DNA from: Spirosoma endophyticum
Lineage (GTDB): Bacteria > Bacteroidota > Bacteroidia > Cytophagales > Spirosomataceae
Direction: 5' to 3'
NCBI RefSeq assembly: GCF_900112365.1
Contig: NZ_FOLQ01000012.1
Coordinates: 102,818 to 166,817 of the forward strand
Length of the DNA: 64,000 nucleotides
Every line of letters starts with the position of its first letter. Position 1 is the stretch's first letter. Under the pieces are notes generated by a model. It searched no databases and was not told where the DNA came from. It was given only the letters and a program-made list of their open reading frames with translations. Both the position numbers and the translations under genes were made by a program. Shown one piece after another: positions 15,428 through 23,095 of the stretch.

Positions 15428-15850
15428 TCATTTGACAGCGGTTACGGTGAAGGTTGTGTCTTTAGCTTGACCCAACGAATCAAAAACCCGAAACGTCAAG
15501 GTATGTGAACCTGAATCAATGGGCATATACGTGAGCGTATCACTCAGTAATCGACTCATAGTTGCTGGAACGACCGTTTTTCCACCGGGAGCGAGCACCT
15601 TGTTGTTAAGCCACAATTCACCCCGCACTGGCGCAGCTACCTGCCAGGAAAGTGTATACGAATTACCCAACGTGAGGTAATCCGGTTTAACACCGAAGCC
15701 CACTGACGTTGGCTTTCGCCAGGGAATTGACGTAGGAAAGGCGTCTATCTCTAGTTGAAAGGGAAATGTGCGTTGAATGTCGAGCGATTCGGTTTGACAG
15801 GCCGCCCCAACCAGTAGTAGGCCACAGGCCCAAAAGATTGACTTTTTCAT
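15428..15850 (-). CDS. traQ: Conjugal transfer lipoprotein TraQ (DUF3872-like)
   Basis: 140 residues with a lipoprotein signal (MKKSIFWACGLLLVGAAC, Cys18). After it come DIQRTFPFQLEIDAFPT and a single beta-sandwich domain rich in alternating strands (SYTLSWQVAAPVRGELWLNN, HTLTFRVFDSLGQAKDTTFT), the pattern of the DUF3872/TraQ family of Bacteroidetes conjugative elements. It is the last recognisable gene of the transfer operon and its start overlaps the traO stop by 4 bp. Likely an outer-membrane-associated part of the transfer apparatus. Confidence 0.75.
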   Translation of the reverse strand: MKKSIFWACGLLLVGAACQTESLDIQRTFPFQLEIDAFPTSIPWRKPTSVGFGVKPDYLTLGNSYTLSWQVAAPVRGELWLNNKVLAPGGKTVVPATMSRLLSDTLTYMPIDSGSHTLTFRVFDSLGQAKDTTFTVTAVK

Positions 15851-16437
15851 CGGAAGAAACAGTAACGGATACCAATGTATCCAGTGGTGCGAAATTTGGA
15901 GACCTCCGAAAACGGGATATACCGTTCAGTGATCCCGCCCACGATGGCCAGCGATGGACCGACATATACCTCAGCTTCTAGTCCGAGCTGAGGGCCAATG
16001 GAAGCCGTAGATTTATTTTGAATGACTCCTTCCGCTAAATTTGGTTGATTCCGGTTAACAGATTCGTAGCCAACGTATAGTCCCGCCGTAGGTGCGATAT
16101 ACAGCCAACGATGGGTTGTAAAGAAACCACGGGGCACGTAATCCATCGACAGCCAATACTGCTCAATCAAAGGTTTTGCCAGCGTCTGGGCGTCGTAGTA
16201 TTTACGCATGTACGATACAGAGGCTTTCCAATAGCGCTCATTTTTTCGGTACCATACGTAATCAAGGGCACCCATATAGCCGCTTCCCGGTGCATGTGGA
16301 GACGAAAATTTAGGGAAGTTATCGACGACTCCCGCCGTAAAACTAACGGCCGTCTGGCCCTTTATATGCCGCTGGGCGTAGGCTTGCCGACCAATGAGCG
16401 TGCTCACCAGGAGCAACAGAATCTGAAGGGATTTCAT
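15847..16437 (-). CDS. traO: Conjugal transfer protein TraO
   Basis: 196 residues with a cleavable signal (LLLLVSTLIGRQAYAQ) and a predicted beta-barrel of amphipathic strands, ending GYIGIRYCFFR as outer-membrane proteins often do (C-terminal aromatic-rich strand). Both the family look (AVSFTAGVVDNFP, YVPRGFFTTHRWLYIAPTAG) and the place between traN and traQ identify TraO of the Bacteroidetes system. Its ends overlap both neighbours by 4 bp. Confidence 0.8.
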   Translation of the reverse strand: MKSLQILLLLVSTLIGRQAYAQRHIKGQTAVSFTAGVVDNFPKFSSPHAPGSGYMGALDYVWYRKNERYWKASVSYMRKYYDAQTLAKPLIEQYWLSMDYVPRGFFTTHRWLYIAPTAGLYVGYESVNRNQPNLAEGVIQNKSTASIGPQLGLEAEVYVGPSLAIVGGITERYIPFSEVSKFRTTGYIGIRYCFFR

Positions 16438-17498
16438 AAGATATCAGCGTCTAAAATGTCCTGATTAGCCATCGTGAAAGTCACCGTTCGGCCCCCATTC
16501 TTTTCGCCCATAATCACCTGTACCACCTTGTCATCCGGGATGGTGAATTTTTGGAAGACGTATATTTTTTCAACACTCTTCTGCCCAGGAATTATAGCTA
16601 ACGGTTGGTTATATACGTACAGTGGAATGACTTCCAATTCCTGGTGTGACGTTTCTTTCGCCAGGGTTTTGTCAACGATAAAAAAGCGAATGAAATCCAG
16701 GTCATAGCGGATGTTGGATTTATTCTTCACCCCTATTTTATAATAAAGCACATTGTCCTTGTAATACAGGCCCCGTAGACTCGCCTGAATGTCGTATTTA
16801 TTAATACCAATGTGTTTAACTCGCCGGTTGTGTTCCATGATAGACGAGCAGTTTTGGACAATTTCCTGCTGTGAGGTATTCACGCCAGCAAAGCTGACAA
16901 GGGTTCCTTTCTGGTTAACAGACCTTGCCTTTTGTTGGACCAACCCCTCCTCATTGACGGATAGATCCAGCGCCAGCATGGTCGGGTATTCATTGTAGTT
17001 AACCACGAAACTATAAAATTGCCCGTCGGCCGTCATGACCGAAAAATTGGTTTCATTAAACCCGATACTACTTGCCTTCACGCGTAGGACATTATCAACT
17101 GCGTTGGCTTTATCGGCAATAATATCCTTGGAACCCAGATCGACCGACCGAATGGGCGACTTGAAAATGATGCAGGTCGTCTTATTAAACGCCAAATCAA
17201 GATAGTAAGAACGAACGACGTTATGATCCTGTATTGGAAGTGATCCATAGGAAAATACCGGCACTTCACCCTGTGTGGAAAGACCTAGCCGCTCTGGGAC
17301 GCTAATGGCCACACCCGGCGTCACCGCACTGGGTGCCACAGCGTTTCCGGCACCAACCCGTTTCCGGATTGAATCAAGTCGCATTGTTTGTGAAGTTGCC
17401 GTATTACGTGTGGCGCTTTTCAATGAATCAGCCACTTGAGCCGATGCCAGGTGATGCACACTAAGGGCTAGGACCGAAATATAGACTACATGTTTCAT
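16434..17498 (-). CDS. traN: Conjugative transposon protein TraN (DUF4138-like, VirB9-type)
   Basis: 354 residues, signal peptide MKHVVYISVLALSVHHLASA. The DUF4138 hallmark region reads LAFNKTTCIIFKSPIRSVDLGSKD in two adjoining parts, followed by VLRVKAS and NFSVMTADGQFYSFVVNYNE; the C-terminal half (YKDNVLYYKIGVKNKSNIRYD, then LDFIRFFIVDK) is the usual second beta domain. In Bacteroidetes elements this is the VirB9-like periplasmic component of the secretion channel. It lies 9 bp after traM. Confidence 0.85.
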   Translation of the reverse strand: MKHVVYISVLALSVHHLASAQVADSLKSATRNTATSQTMRLDSIRKRVGAGNAVAPSAVTPGVAISVPERLGLSTQGEVPVFSYGSLPIQDHNVVRSYYLDLAFNKTTCIIFKSPIRSVDLGSKDIIADKANAVDNVLRVKASSIGFNETNFSVMTADGQFYSFVVNYNEYPTMLALDLSVNEEGLVQQKARSVNQKGTLVSFAGVNTSQQEIVQNCSSIMEHNRRVKHIGINKYDIQASLRGLYYKDNVLYYKIGVKNKSNIRYDLDFIRFFIVDKTLAKETSHQELEVIPLYVYNQPLAIIPGQKSVEKIYVFQKFTIPDDKVVQVIMGEKNGGRTVTFTMANQDILDADIL

Positions 17499-17507
17499 CG
17501 CAGTTAC

Positions 17508-18725
17508 TTATTTTAAAAGGACATAATAATTATTTTTCAGCGTAGCCTTTTGAACGGCCACTTTACGGGAGAGGAAGCTTCGTCCTCCCTGAAGCCCAGC
17601 CTGAACGGCGGAGGCCGCTGCCATTGCCGGCACATTTGCCGAATAGACGGGGGCACTCACATTAAAGCCCTGACCCGCCTGGGAAACCGCTTGACGCCCT
17701 TGTTGAACGCCGACAACGTTTGGGACGTAGATGCCCGATAACCCATCCATATCAAAGACCGTTAATTTCATCGGCAGAATACGTCCTTCGACCTGTACCT
17801 GGTTAATGGCAATGTTAACCCGCTGGCCACCAAAATTGGCAACCCCGTACAGGCGGGTACCTTCCGGGATCATCCGGCCCCGAAGGGTAATCGATTCGAG
17901 CAATCGTAGCGTTACACGACCTCCCGATATAATCGTTTGATCTGAAAACACCATTGCTTTAACCGTTACCGAGAGCGAGTCTTCCTTCGCGTCCATCTGC
18001 TGTTTACGCATGTCGGACTGGAGCCCGTAAAAATTATTCTTACCCGCTGCTCCGTTTAGCGAAGAAACCGTGGAGATCGGAACCGTTTCAGGCTTGAGTG
18101 CTCTACCTTGCAGATCAGCTTGGCGCTTGATCTTATCAGCTTTATACTCCTGAAGCAACGCCAGCAATTGTTTCTGTTTTTCAATTTCTGCCTTTGTCTT
18201 GGTCGGATCGACCTCATTGACCTCATCATCATCTGCCAGCTCCTCTTGCCCAGCCCTAGTCCCCGCTTTCTGATTCCGTTTTTTTTTGCGCGGGGGCGCG
18301 GGGGATTCTGGTTTTTCGTAGATTTCATCCGGGACGTCATTTCCATAGATGTACGAATCGGCTTCACCACCACGTCGAGATTGATCTGGATGAAGGGTAG
18401 CCGGAACGTTTGCATTCAGGCCCCGTTCCATCGGCATCTGATCGGGCATCGATAACGGATGGGCATTCGTAGCCAGTTCAAGTTTTGACTGGGAAGGTAG
18501 GCCCGTTGAGTCGCCAGCGTTCGGCAAATCCGAATTTAAGCTCATGGTTGGTTTTACCGCGCCCTCCTCCTTAGATTTGGTGTGGTTAAGAAAGTAGTAA
18601 ATAATCAGGATTAAGCAGACCCCAGCACCCGTCAGGATGGTGACGAATCGTTTATCCTGCATCAGCTGCTTGATTCTACTTCCGTCGAAGCGATCCGGCT
18701 CCGGCGTGGTTTGATTGGTGCTCAT
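17508..18725 (-). CDS. traM: Conjugative transposon protein TraM (VirB10-like)
   Basis: 405 residues: a short cytoplasmic part, one membrane helix (FVTILTGAGVCLILIIYYFL, about residues 27-46), a long low-complexity periplasmic linker including KKKRNQKAG and a coiled stretch (KAEIEKQKQLLALLQEYKAD), then a C-terminal beta domain (SVTVKAMVFSDQTIISGGRV, TRLYGVANFGGQRVNIAI). This is the VirB10-like scaffold spanning both membranes. The start at 18725 overlaps the upstream gene by 50 bp; ATG 18662 (MQDKRFVTIL) would remove the overlap. Confidence 0.85.
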   Translation of the reverse strand: MSTNQTTPEPDRFDGSRIKQLMQDKRFVTILTGAGVCLILIIYYFLNHTKSKEEGAVKPTMSLNSDLPNAGDSTGLPSQSKLELATNAHPLSMPDQMPMERGLNANVPATLHPDQSRRGGEADSYIYGNDVPDEIYEKPESPAPPRKKKRNQKAGTRAGQEELADDDEVNEVDPTKTKAEIEKQKQLLALLQEYKADKIKRQADLQGRALKPETVPISTVSSLNGAAGKNNFYGLQSDMRKQQMDAKEDSLSVTVKAMVFSDQTIISGGRVTLRLLESITLRGRMIPEGTRLYGVANFGGQRVNIAINQVQVEGRILPMKLTVFDMDGLSGIYVPNVVGVQQGRQAVSQAGQGFNVSAPVYSANVPAMAAASAVQAGLQGGRSFLSRKVAVQKATLKNNYYVLLK

Positions 18726-18972
18726 GATGTTTTTGGGTTATACGAGTAAAAAAATGACCAGTTGCCGTGTAGTACACACTGAAAGAACCTAGAAAAAGCA
18801 ACCCTGCCAGACAAATGACGGCTTGCCATTTACGGTGCTGAAGCGGCTGTTTTTCCCACTGTTTGACTCGCCTATCAAGATTCGAATAAACCCACAGGCA
18901 AGCCGAATGGTAGGCCAACAGGAGTCGTTCGGAAGGCGGCTTCTTTCGCCGTTTAAGGATGTTCAGGAACAT
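18676..18972 (-). CDS. traL: Small membrane protein in the TraL position
   Basis: 98 residues, basic N-terminus (KRRKKPPSER), one hydrophobic helix (WQAVICLAGLLFLGSFSVYY) and a histidine-rich tail. TraL of Bacteroidetes elements is a short single-helix protein between TraK and TraM, and this gene has that place and shape; residue similarity is too weak for me to be sure. It overlaps traM by up to 50 bp if traM starts at 18725. Confidence 0.55.
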   Translation of the reverse strand: MFLNILKRRKKPPSERLLLAYHSACLWVYSNLDRRVKQWEKQPLQHRKWQAVICLAGLLFLGSFSVYYTATGHFFTRITQKHHEHQSNHAGAGSLRRK

Positions 18973-18993
18973 AGATGTAGGGACGTTAAGGGG

Positions 18994-19656
18994 TTAAGGA
19001 CGATGCCCTTCGTAGTGATCCCGATTGATGGTTTCTATGTCCGAATTATCTGTAACCCGGAACCGCTCAATGACAAAGCCGTGCGGGTTATTATCCGTTC
19101 GGGTAGCGTCGATGAGGTAGCAATCGGCAATTAATTTACGCATCGTGATATTCGTCGCGCGAACCAGCATAATACGGGCATTAATCGTACAGTAGTAGGG
19201 CGATTTATTCATGTCCAGGCTGACCGAATCAATCATCACTTTCTGAATGGTATTGCCTTGTAAAAGCTTGGTATAGAAGCCTTTTTCCCGCAAATCAAGG
19301 TAATGCCGGGTAATGGATTCATCCCCCAGGTAAGCCGCCTGCTTCATATTGGCGTCAATGGCTTTCTCATCGGGTTCCTGGTTGAAAAAAAGCTTCAAAA
19401 ACGTCTTGACATGGTCTTTTGCCTCGGCTGGGCGATTTGTGTTCTGTTCCTGAGCCAGCGCCAGCATAATCGACTTACCTCCATTGTCGAGCACGTATAT
19501 TTTCTCCCGTGATTCCCGAGTAGTTTTGTACGAGAGATAGGCCACCCAGGAAGCTACCCCAATACAGCCCAGGACGATGACAAAGACTAAAATCCTGACT
19601 AATTGAAACGACGATTCGATATTTCGCAAATAGCGAAAATTGAAATTAGCATTCAT
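18994..19656 (-). CDS. traK: Conjugative transposon protein TraK (VirB8-like)
   Basis: 220 residues: FRYLRNIESSFQLVRILVFV leads into one membrane helix ending near residue 45, then a periplasmic VirB8-like domain (SREKIYVLDNGGKSIMLALA, ARPAEAKDHVK-like NRPAEAKDHVKTFLKLFF). The N-terminal 'NIE.SF...R' and 'YVLD.G.S' blocks are typical of TraK. It nucleates the inner-membrane channel with TraJ, immediately upstream. Confidence 0.88.
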   Translation of the reverse strand: MNANFNFRYLRNIESSFQLVRILVFVIVLGCIGVASWVAYLSYKTTRESREKIYVLDNGGKSIMLALAQEQNTNRPAEAKDHVKTFLKLFFNQEPDEKAIDANMKQAAYLGDESITRHYLDLREKGFYTKLLQGNTIQKVMIDSVSLDMNKSPYYCTINARIMLVRATNITMRKLIADCYLIDATRTDNNPHGFVIERFRVTDNSDIETINRDHYEGHRP

Positions 19657-19676
19657 ACAAAGGAAAGTTTAAGCAG

Positions 19677-20720
19677 TTAGTAAGAGGTCGCGGCACCGGC
19701 TAAGCGACCCGCTGTATTACCCGAGGCTGCACCGGCTAGCTGAGTCGCCGTACGCGCCGGAGCCGACATCGCTCGTAAACCGTCTGAAACCCCGGTGGAA
19801 TCCAATATCCAGGTAGCCAGTTTAGGGACCAGCAAGTACCCAAAAATACCGATGGCGTAGAAAAGCAAGTTGGCAATCGATGAACTCGGCATTCCAGGGT
19901 TGCCCTGAAGCTGCTGGAATTCTACATGCAGGCTGGACAGGTGAAAACTATCCAGAATGAACCCATAGATATTGGCAATCGGCACCCATAAAAGGGTATG
20001 TAGCACCCGCCCCACCCAGGCCGCAATGGAGGAGTAAAACCAGTCGAAACAGCCTAAACCGATCGTCAAAGGACCAAACATGCCTAAGATGATCAGGAAG
20101 TAAGTCGATATGATTTTTATGCCAATAATCACAATGAAATAAATAAGCCGAAAAAGAGCCATCAGCACATAGTTCACGGTGGTATCGATGACAAAATTGA
20201 CCGCATCGGCGTACGCCGAGGTGATCGAATTACCCATACCCATCACACTGTCCGTCACCAGTTGAAACCAGGAGCGGTTATCTTCGGCGGCTGCTACCGG
20301 TGGCGGAGCATTGTTATTGCCTAGATTGTCAATACGCGTTTTGGCGTTGGTTAACACCTGTTGTTCTACCTCATCCCGACGGAAAGCGCCCATTTCCTGC
20401 GTCGCATCACTCAGCGTGCGGCCCATATAAACAACGCCGGAGTATAAACCTGGATAGGCCAGCAGGAGCATTGAAATAACAACCGGTCGAAGGAGTGGAT
20501 ATACATCAATGGCTTCATTTCGTGCCATGTGCGCCCAAACCCGGTAAAATACGTAAAACAGGGAGCCAATCAAGCCAATGGCCTGACCAATGGCAATGAA
20601 GGAAGAGAATTCAGGCAGCATCGTATCAAACAAGGCGTCAGCCGCTTCCTCAATACTGCTGATGGCCCCGTTGGCTAGCGTACCATTCCAGCCGGTTCCA
20701 GTGGATTGTAGTAAAATCAT
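19677..20720 (-). CDS. traJ: Conjugative transposon protein TraJ (VirB6-like)
   Basis: 347 residues, polytopic: several helices including FIAIGQAIGLIGSLFYVFYR, PVVISMLLLAYPGLYSGVVY, YVLMALFRLIYFIVIIGIKI and FGPLTIGLGCFDWFYSSIAA. The IDVYPLLRPVVI motif and the FGPLTIGL-x-x-F-x-W block are characteristic of TraJ, the VirB6-like inner-membrane channel subunit. Its ATG overlaps the stop of the upstream lipoprotein gene by 4 bp. Confidence 0.88.
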   Translation of the reverse strand: MILLQSTGTGWNGTLANGAISSIEEAADALFDTMLPEFSSFIAIGQAIGLIGSLFYVFYRVWAHMARNEAIDVYPLLRPVVISMLLLAYPGLYSGVVYMGRTLSDATQEMGAFRRDEVEQQVLTNAKTRIDNLGNNNAPPPVAAAEDNRSWFQLVTDSVMGMGNSITSAYADAVNFVIDTTVNYVLMALFRLIYFIVIIGIKIISTYFLIILGMFGPLTIGLGCFDWFYSSIAAWVGRVLHTLLWVPIANIYGFILDSFHLSSLHVEFQQLQGNPGMPSSSIANLLFYAIGIFGYLLVPKLATWILDSTGVSDGLRAMSAPARTATQLAGAASGNTAGRLAGAATSY

Positions 20721-21199
20721 GGGTTGAATTGGAAGGAATTAACTTTTGAGAAAACTAACTGGCTTGAATTGAAGCCGCCAGGCCCCCGGCAGCTGGTGGC
20801 CAGCCACAGCGAATTGAGTTGCAATTTTGACGGACTTAGTAACTGCAACTTATCAAAACCATAACCCTGTGTTGCGCCATGATCGCCTAGCGCACTATGG
20901 GTTGAGTCATCCCAACGGAATGGCATGAAAGCCATTTCCGGGCCACAAGGGATTTTATGATTCGTGGTCGTATCTACGAGTTGCGAAAAGTAACTCCACA
21001 ATAGCGAGTCTCCGGACGGTTTAATCGTTACACCGGCGTAAAAAAGACGGGAGCTACCACCGGGTAAAACGGCCTCCCACTGGCCTACATACCCAACGGG
21101 GAAATCAACTGCTGTTCGTCTGAAGCGATCTTGCTTTTGACAACTGCTTTGAGAGAAGGTTGCCAGTAGGCTGAGTACTACTACTAGGAGCTGTTTCAT
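20717..21199 (-). CDS. Transfer-operon lipoprotein, unknown function
   Basis: 160 residues with a lipoprotein-like signal (LLVVVLSLLATFSQSSC, Cys19). The mature part is beta-rich (VGYVGQWEAVLPGGSSRLFY) with a further cysteine pair (PCGPEM, SCRGPGG). It overlaps both neighbours by 4 bp, so it is an integral member of the transfer operon although I know of no equivalent in the classical TraA-Q set; possibly entry exclusion or a pilus-associated lipoprotein. Confidence 0.65.
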   Translation of the reverse strand: MKQLLVVVLSLLATFSQSSCQKQDRFRRTAVDFPVGYVGQWEAVLPGGSSRLFYAGVTIKPSGDSLLWSYFSQLVDTTTNHKIPCGPEMAFMPFRWDDSTHSALGDHGATQGYGFDKLQLLSPSKLQLNSLWLATSCRGPGGFNSSQLVFSKVNSFQFNP

Positions 21200-22131
21200 T
21201 TCTTTACGTAACGAATCATGTAAGGGTCAGAAATTCGCTTGCTGATCGCTGAACGCATGGCCTGTTCTGACTCTGCCATGCGGTAGTAATTGACCGAGGC
21301 TGCTACTTTCCGGCCAAAACTGGCTAAATCCGCGTGGTGCTGTTTTGCTTCAGCCAGGGATTTTTGTTGTAGTTTAAGTCGGTCATAGGGAGACAAAAAG
21401 ACGGGCTTACCTTTGGAAACGCTAAAGGCATTCCGCGCCTTAATTATGTCGGTGCTACCTAGCGTGCCCATCACTATCGAGTTATTGTAAAACGCGACAT
21501 CTTCATTTTTCCCTCTGTCGAGGTAGCGTTTAATCATTTTCGAGGTTGGCCCGCCACCATCGTAACTTTGGTCAATGGCATAGATTTCCGTTCCCCAAAT
21601 GTTCTTGGTCGTTTGGCTTTCAATCTCTTTTATCGACGATTCCTTAATGGCTTTATTTTGGTCATTGTGTTGCAGGGCCCATTCGTAGCGCAGTTTGAAA
21701 TCCTGATAGTTGAGTTTATTGAGTCGCTCCTGGCCATCTTTCCAGACGGTGCGTAATGAGGCGAGTTTCTTTACCAATCGCTTATCTTTGGTCTTCTGAT
21801 AAATCGACATGATCTTCTCCGCTGCGGGAGCCACAACTACCGCATCCGCAATCGCTTTGATCATCTCATCGAGGGCTTTGTTCACGGCTAGATTAACTAG
21901 GTCAACGCCGGGATCAACAATGCCTATTTTGATTTTACTCTCCGTCATGCCAAGCACTTTGTCAATCTCGCCTTGCAAGGCGGGATCAGTAGGCATACCA
22001 GCGTCCAGTTGACCGGGAGCCCGGACATCCGTCGCTTCATCTTGGGCCTGTCCGACTTGTGGACATACCACCAGTAATCCAACCAGTAGCAGCACGGCTA
22101 CTAACCGGTTGTAGTTAGTTTGTATCGACAT
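21196..22131 (-). CDS. Periplasmic transfer protein in the TraI position
   Basis: 311 residues; signal peptide through VGQAQ. The mature protein is mostly helical with a central region KIMSIYQKTKDKRLVKKLAS and WKDGQERLNKLNYQDFKLRY, ending in RISDPYMIRYVKK. Placed between TraG (VirB4) and TraJ (VirB6), where Bacteroidetes elements have TraI/DUF4141 or other VirB5-like periplasmic proteins. It overlaps its upstream neighbour by 17 bp and shares with it the general plan (signal, helical bundle, a Y-Q/K-x-x-K-L/V-x-Y-x-W motif), hinting at ancient duplication. Confidence 0.65.
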   Translation of the reverse strand: MSIQTNYNRLVAVLLLVGLLVVCPQVGQAQDEATDVRAPGQLDAGMPTDPALQGEIDKVLGMTESKIKIGIVDPGVDLVNLAVNKALDEMIKAIADAVVVAPAAEKIMSIYQKTKDKRLVKKLASLRTVWKDGQERLNKLNYQDFKLRYEWALQHNDQNKAIKESSIKEIESQTTKNIWGTEIYAIDQSYDGGGPTSKMIKRYLDRGKNEDVAFYNNSIVMGTLGSTDIIKARNAFSVSKGKPVFLSPYDRLKLQQKSLAEAKQHHADLASFGRKVAASVNYYRMAESEQAMRSAISKRISDPYMIRYVKK

Positions 22132-23095
22132 GATTCAGCCCCGATTTTTTTTGAAAACTACCCTGTTTGAACTCGTTGGCCTGCTGCTTGGCAATGCGAT
22201 AGACATAGATTCTCCGAAGCTCGTCCCGAAGGCTCCCAACATCCTCAAGTCGTTTTTTGATCGCCGTAGCCGCCTGATCCAAGACATCCATGCGTTCCCC
22301 TTGCGCCATCCAGGAAACCGTAACGCCCTGTCCAGAACTGCCTAGGTTACAGACGATATTGACCGAAGAGGCTAAATCATTGGTTGCGCCAACGCTTTTA
22401 ATCAGGGATTGATAGCCCTGACGCTCTTTGTCCGTGAAGACAGGTGAGGATAGTATTCTGTCCAGTTCCTGTACGTGAAATTTTACCGCATCAAACAGCC
22501 CCTTTATATTTAATTCCTTGTAATAGGAACAGAACTCCGGCGATAAGGTCGTATGGGATTTTTTCCAGGCATAATCCACCTTCAGGGTTTGATACGTAAT
22601 TTTTTGTTGGCTGGTGTAGCCCTCCGCTACCATCTTTTTTAACCGCTCGACTTCACCCGCCGGTGTCGTTCCAACATCGGCAATTGTGGAGGCTAATTGA
22701 GCGATTTTATCGCTAATGCCCGACATGATCTGATCTTCTGCTTCGCCAATCAAACCCGATACTTCGTCCGATAGCTCATCCTTCATGCTAGCAAAGTAAC
22801 CCGTCAGATCACTACCAATACTACTTAAGACATTATCCGGGGAGAGCTGATTTGATAAATTTTCAACGTAGTTGCCAATCACATCGCCTAAGTCGTCTTT
22901 ACTCACTTTGATGGGTGCTTGGCCCGGAAAGGTTACCGTAGGCTTTCCAATTAGCGGTACGTCAACAATGGGCATGTACTGGCTATAGTCAGGCGTAGAA
23001 CCCGAAGAATCCGTTTGTCCCCAAGCTATAGGTTGACCCGCTATTGTTACAAGTACGCACACAAGCAGACCTATGATTTTGTGATTTGTTTTCAT
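22115..23095 (-). CDS. Periplasmic helical transfer protein (VirB5-like position)
   Basis: 326 residues, signal peptide ending QPIAWGQ. Helical throughout (EVSGLIGEAEDQIMSGISDK, YTSQQKITYQTLKVDYAWKK). YQTLKVDYAWKK resembles YQDFKLRYEWAL in the next gene, supporting common origin. A cysteine pair (FCSYY and IVCNLG) may be disulphide-bonded. The start overlaps the virB4 stop as ATGA. Role probably in pilus assembly, inferred from position. Confidence 0.65.
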   Translation of the reverse strand: MKTNHKIIGLLVCVLVTIAGQPIAWGQTDSSGSTPDYSQYMPIVDVPLIGKPTVTFPGQAPIKVSKDDLGDVIGNYVENLSNQLSPDNVLSSIGSDLTGYFASMKDELSDEVSGLIGEAEDQIMSGISDKIAQLASTIADVGTTPAGEVERLKKMVAEGYTSQQKITYQTLKVDYAWKKSHTTLSPEFCSYYKELNIKGLFDAVKFHVQELDRILSSPVFTDKERQGYQSLIKSVGATNDLASSVNIVCNLGSSGQGVTVSWMAQGERMDVLDQAATAIKKRLEDVGSLRDELRRIYVYRIAKQQANEFKQGSFQKKSGLNHVDTN

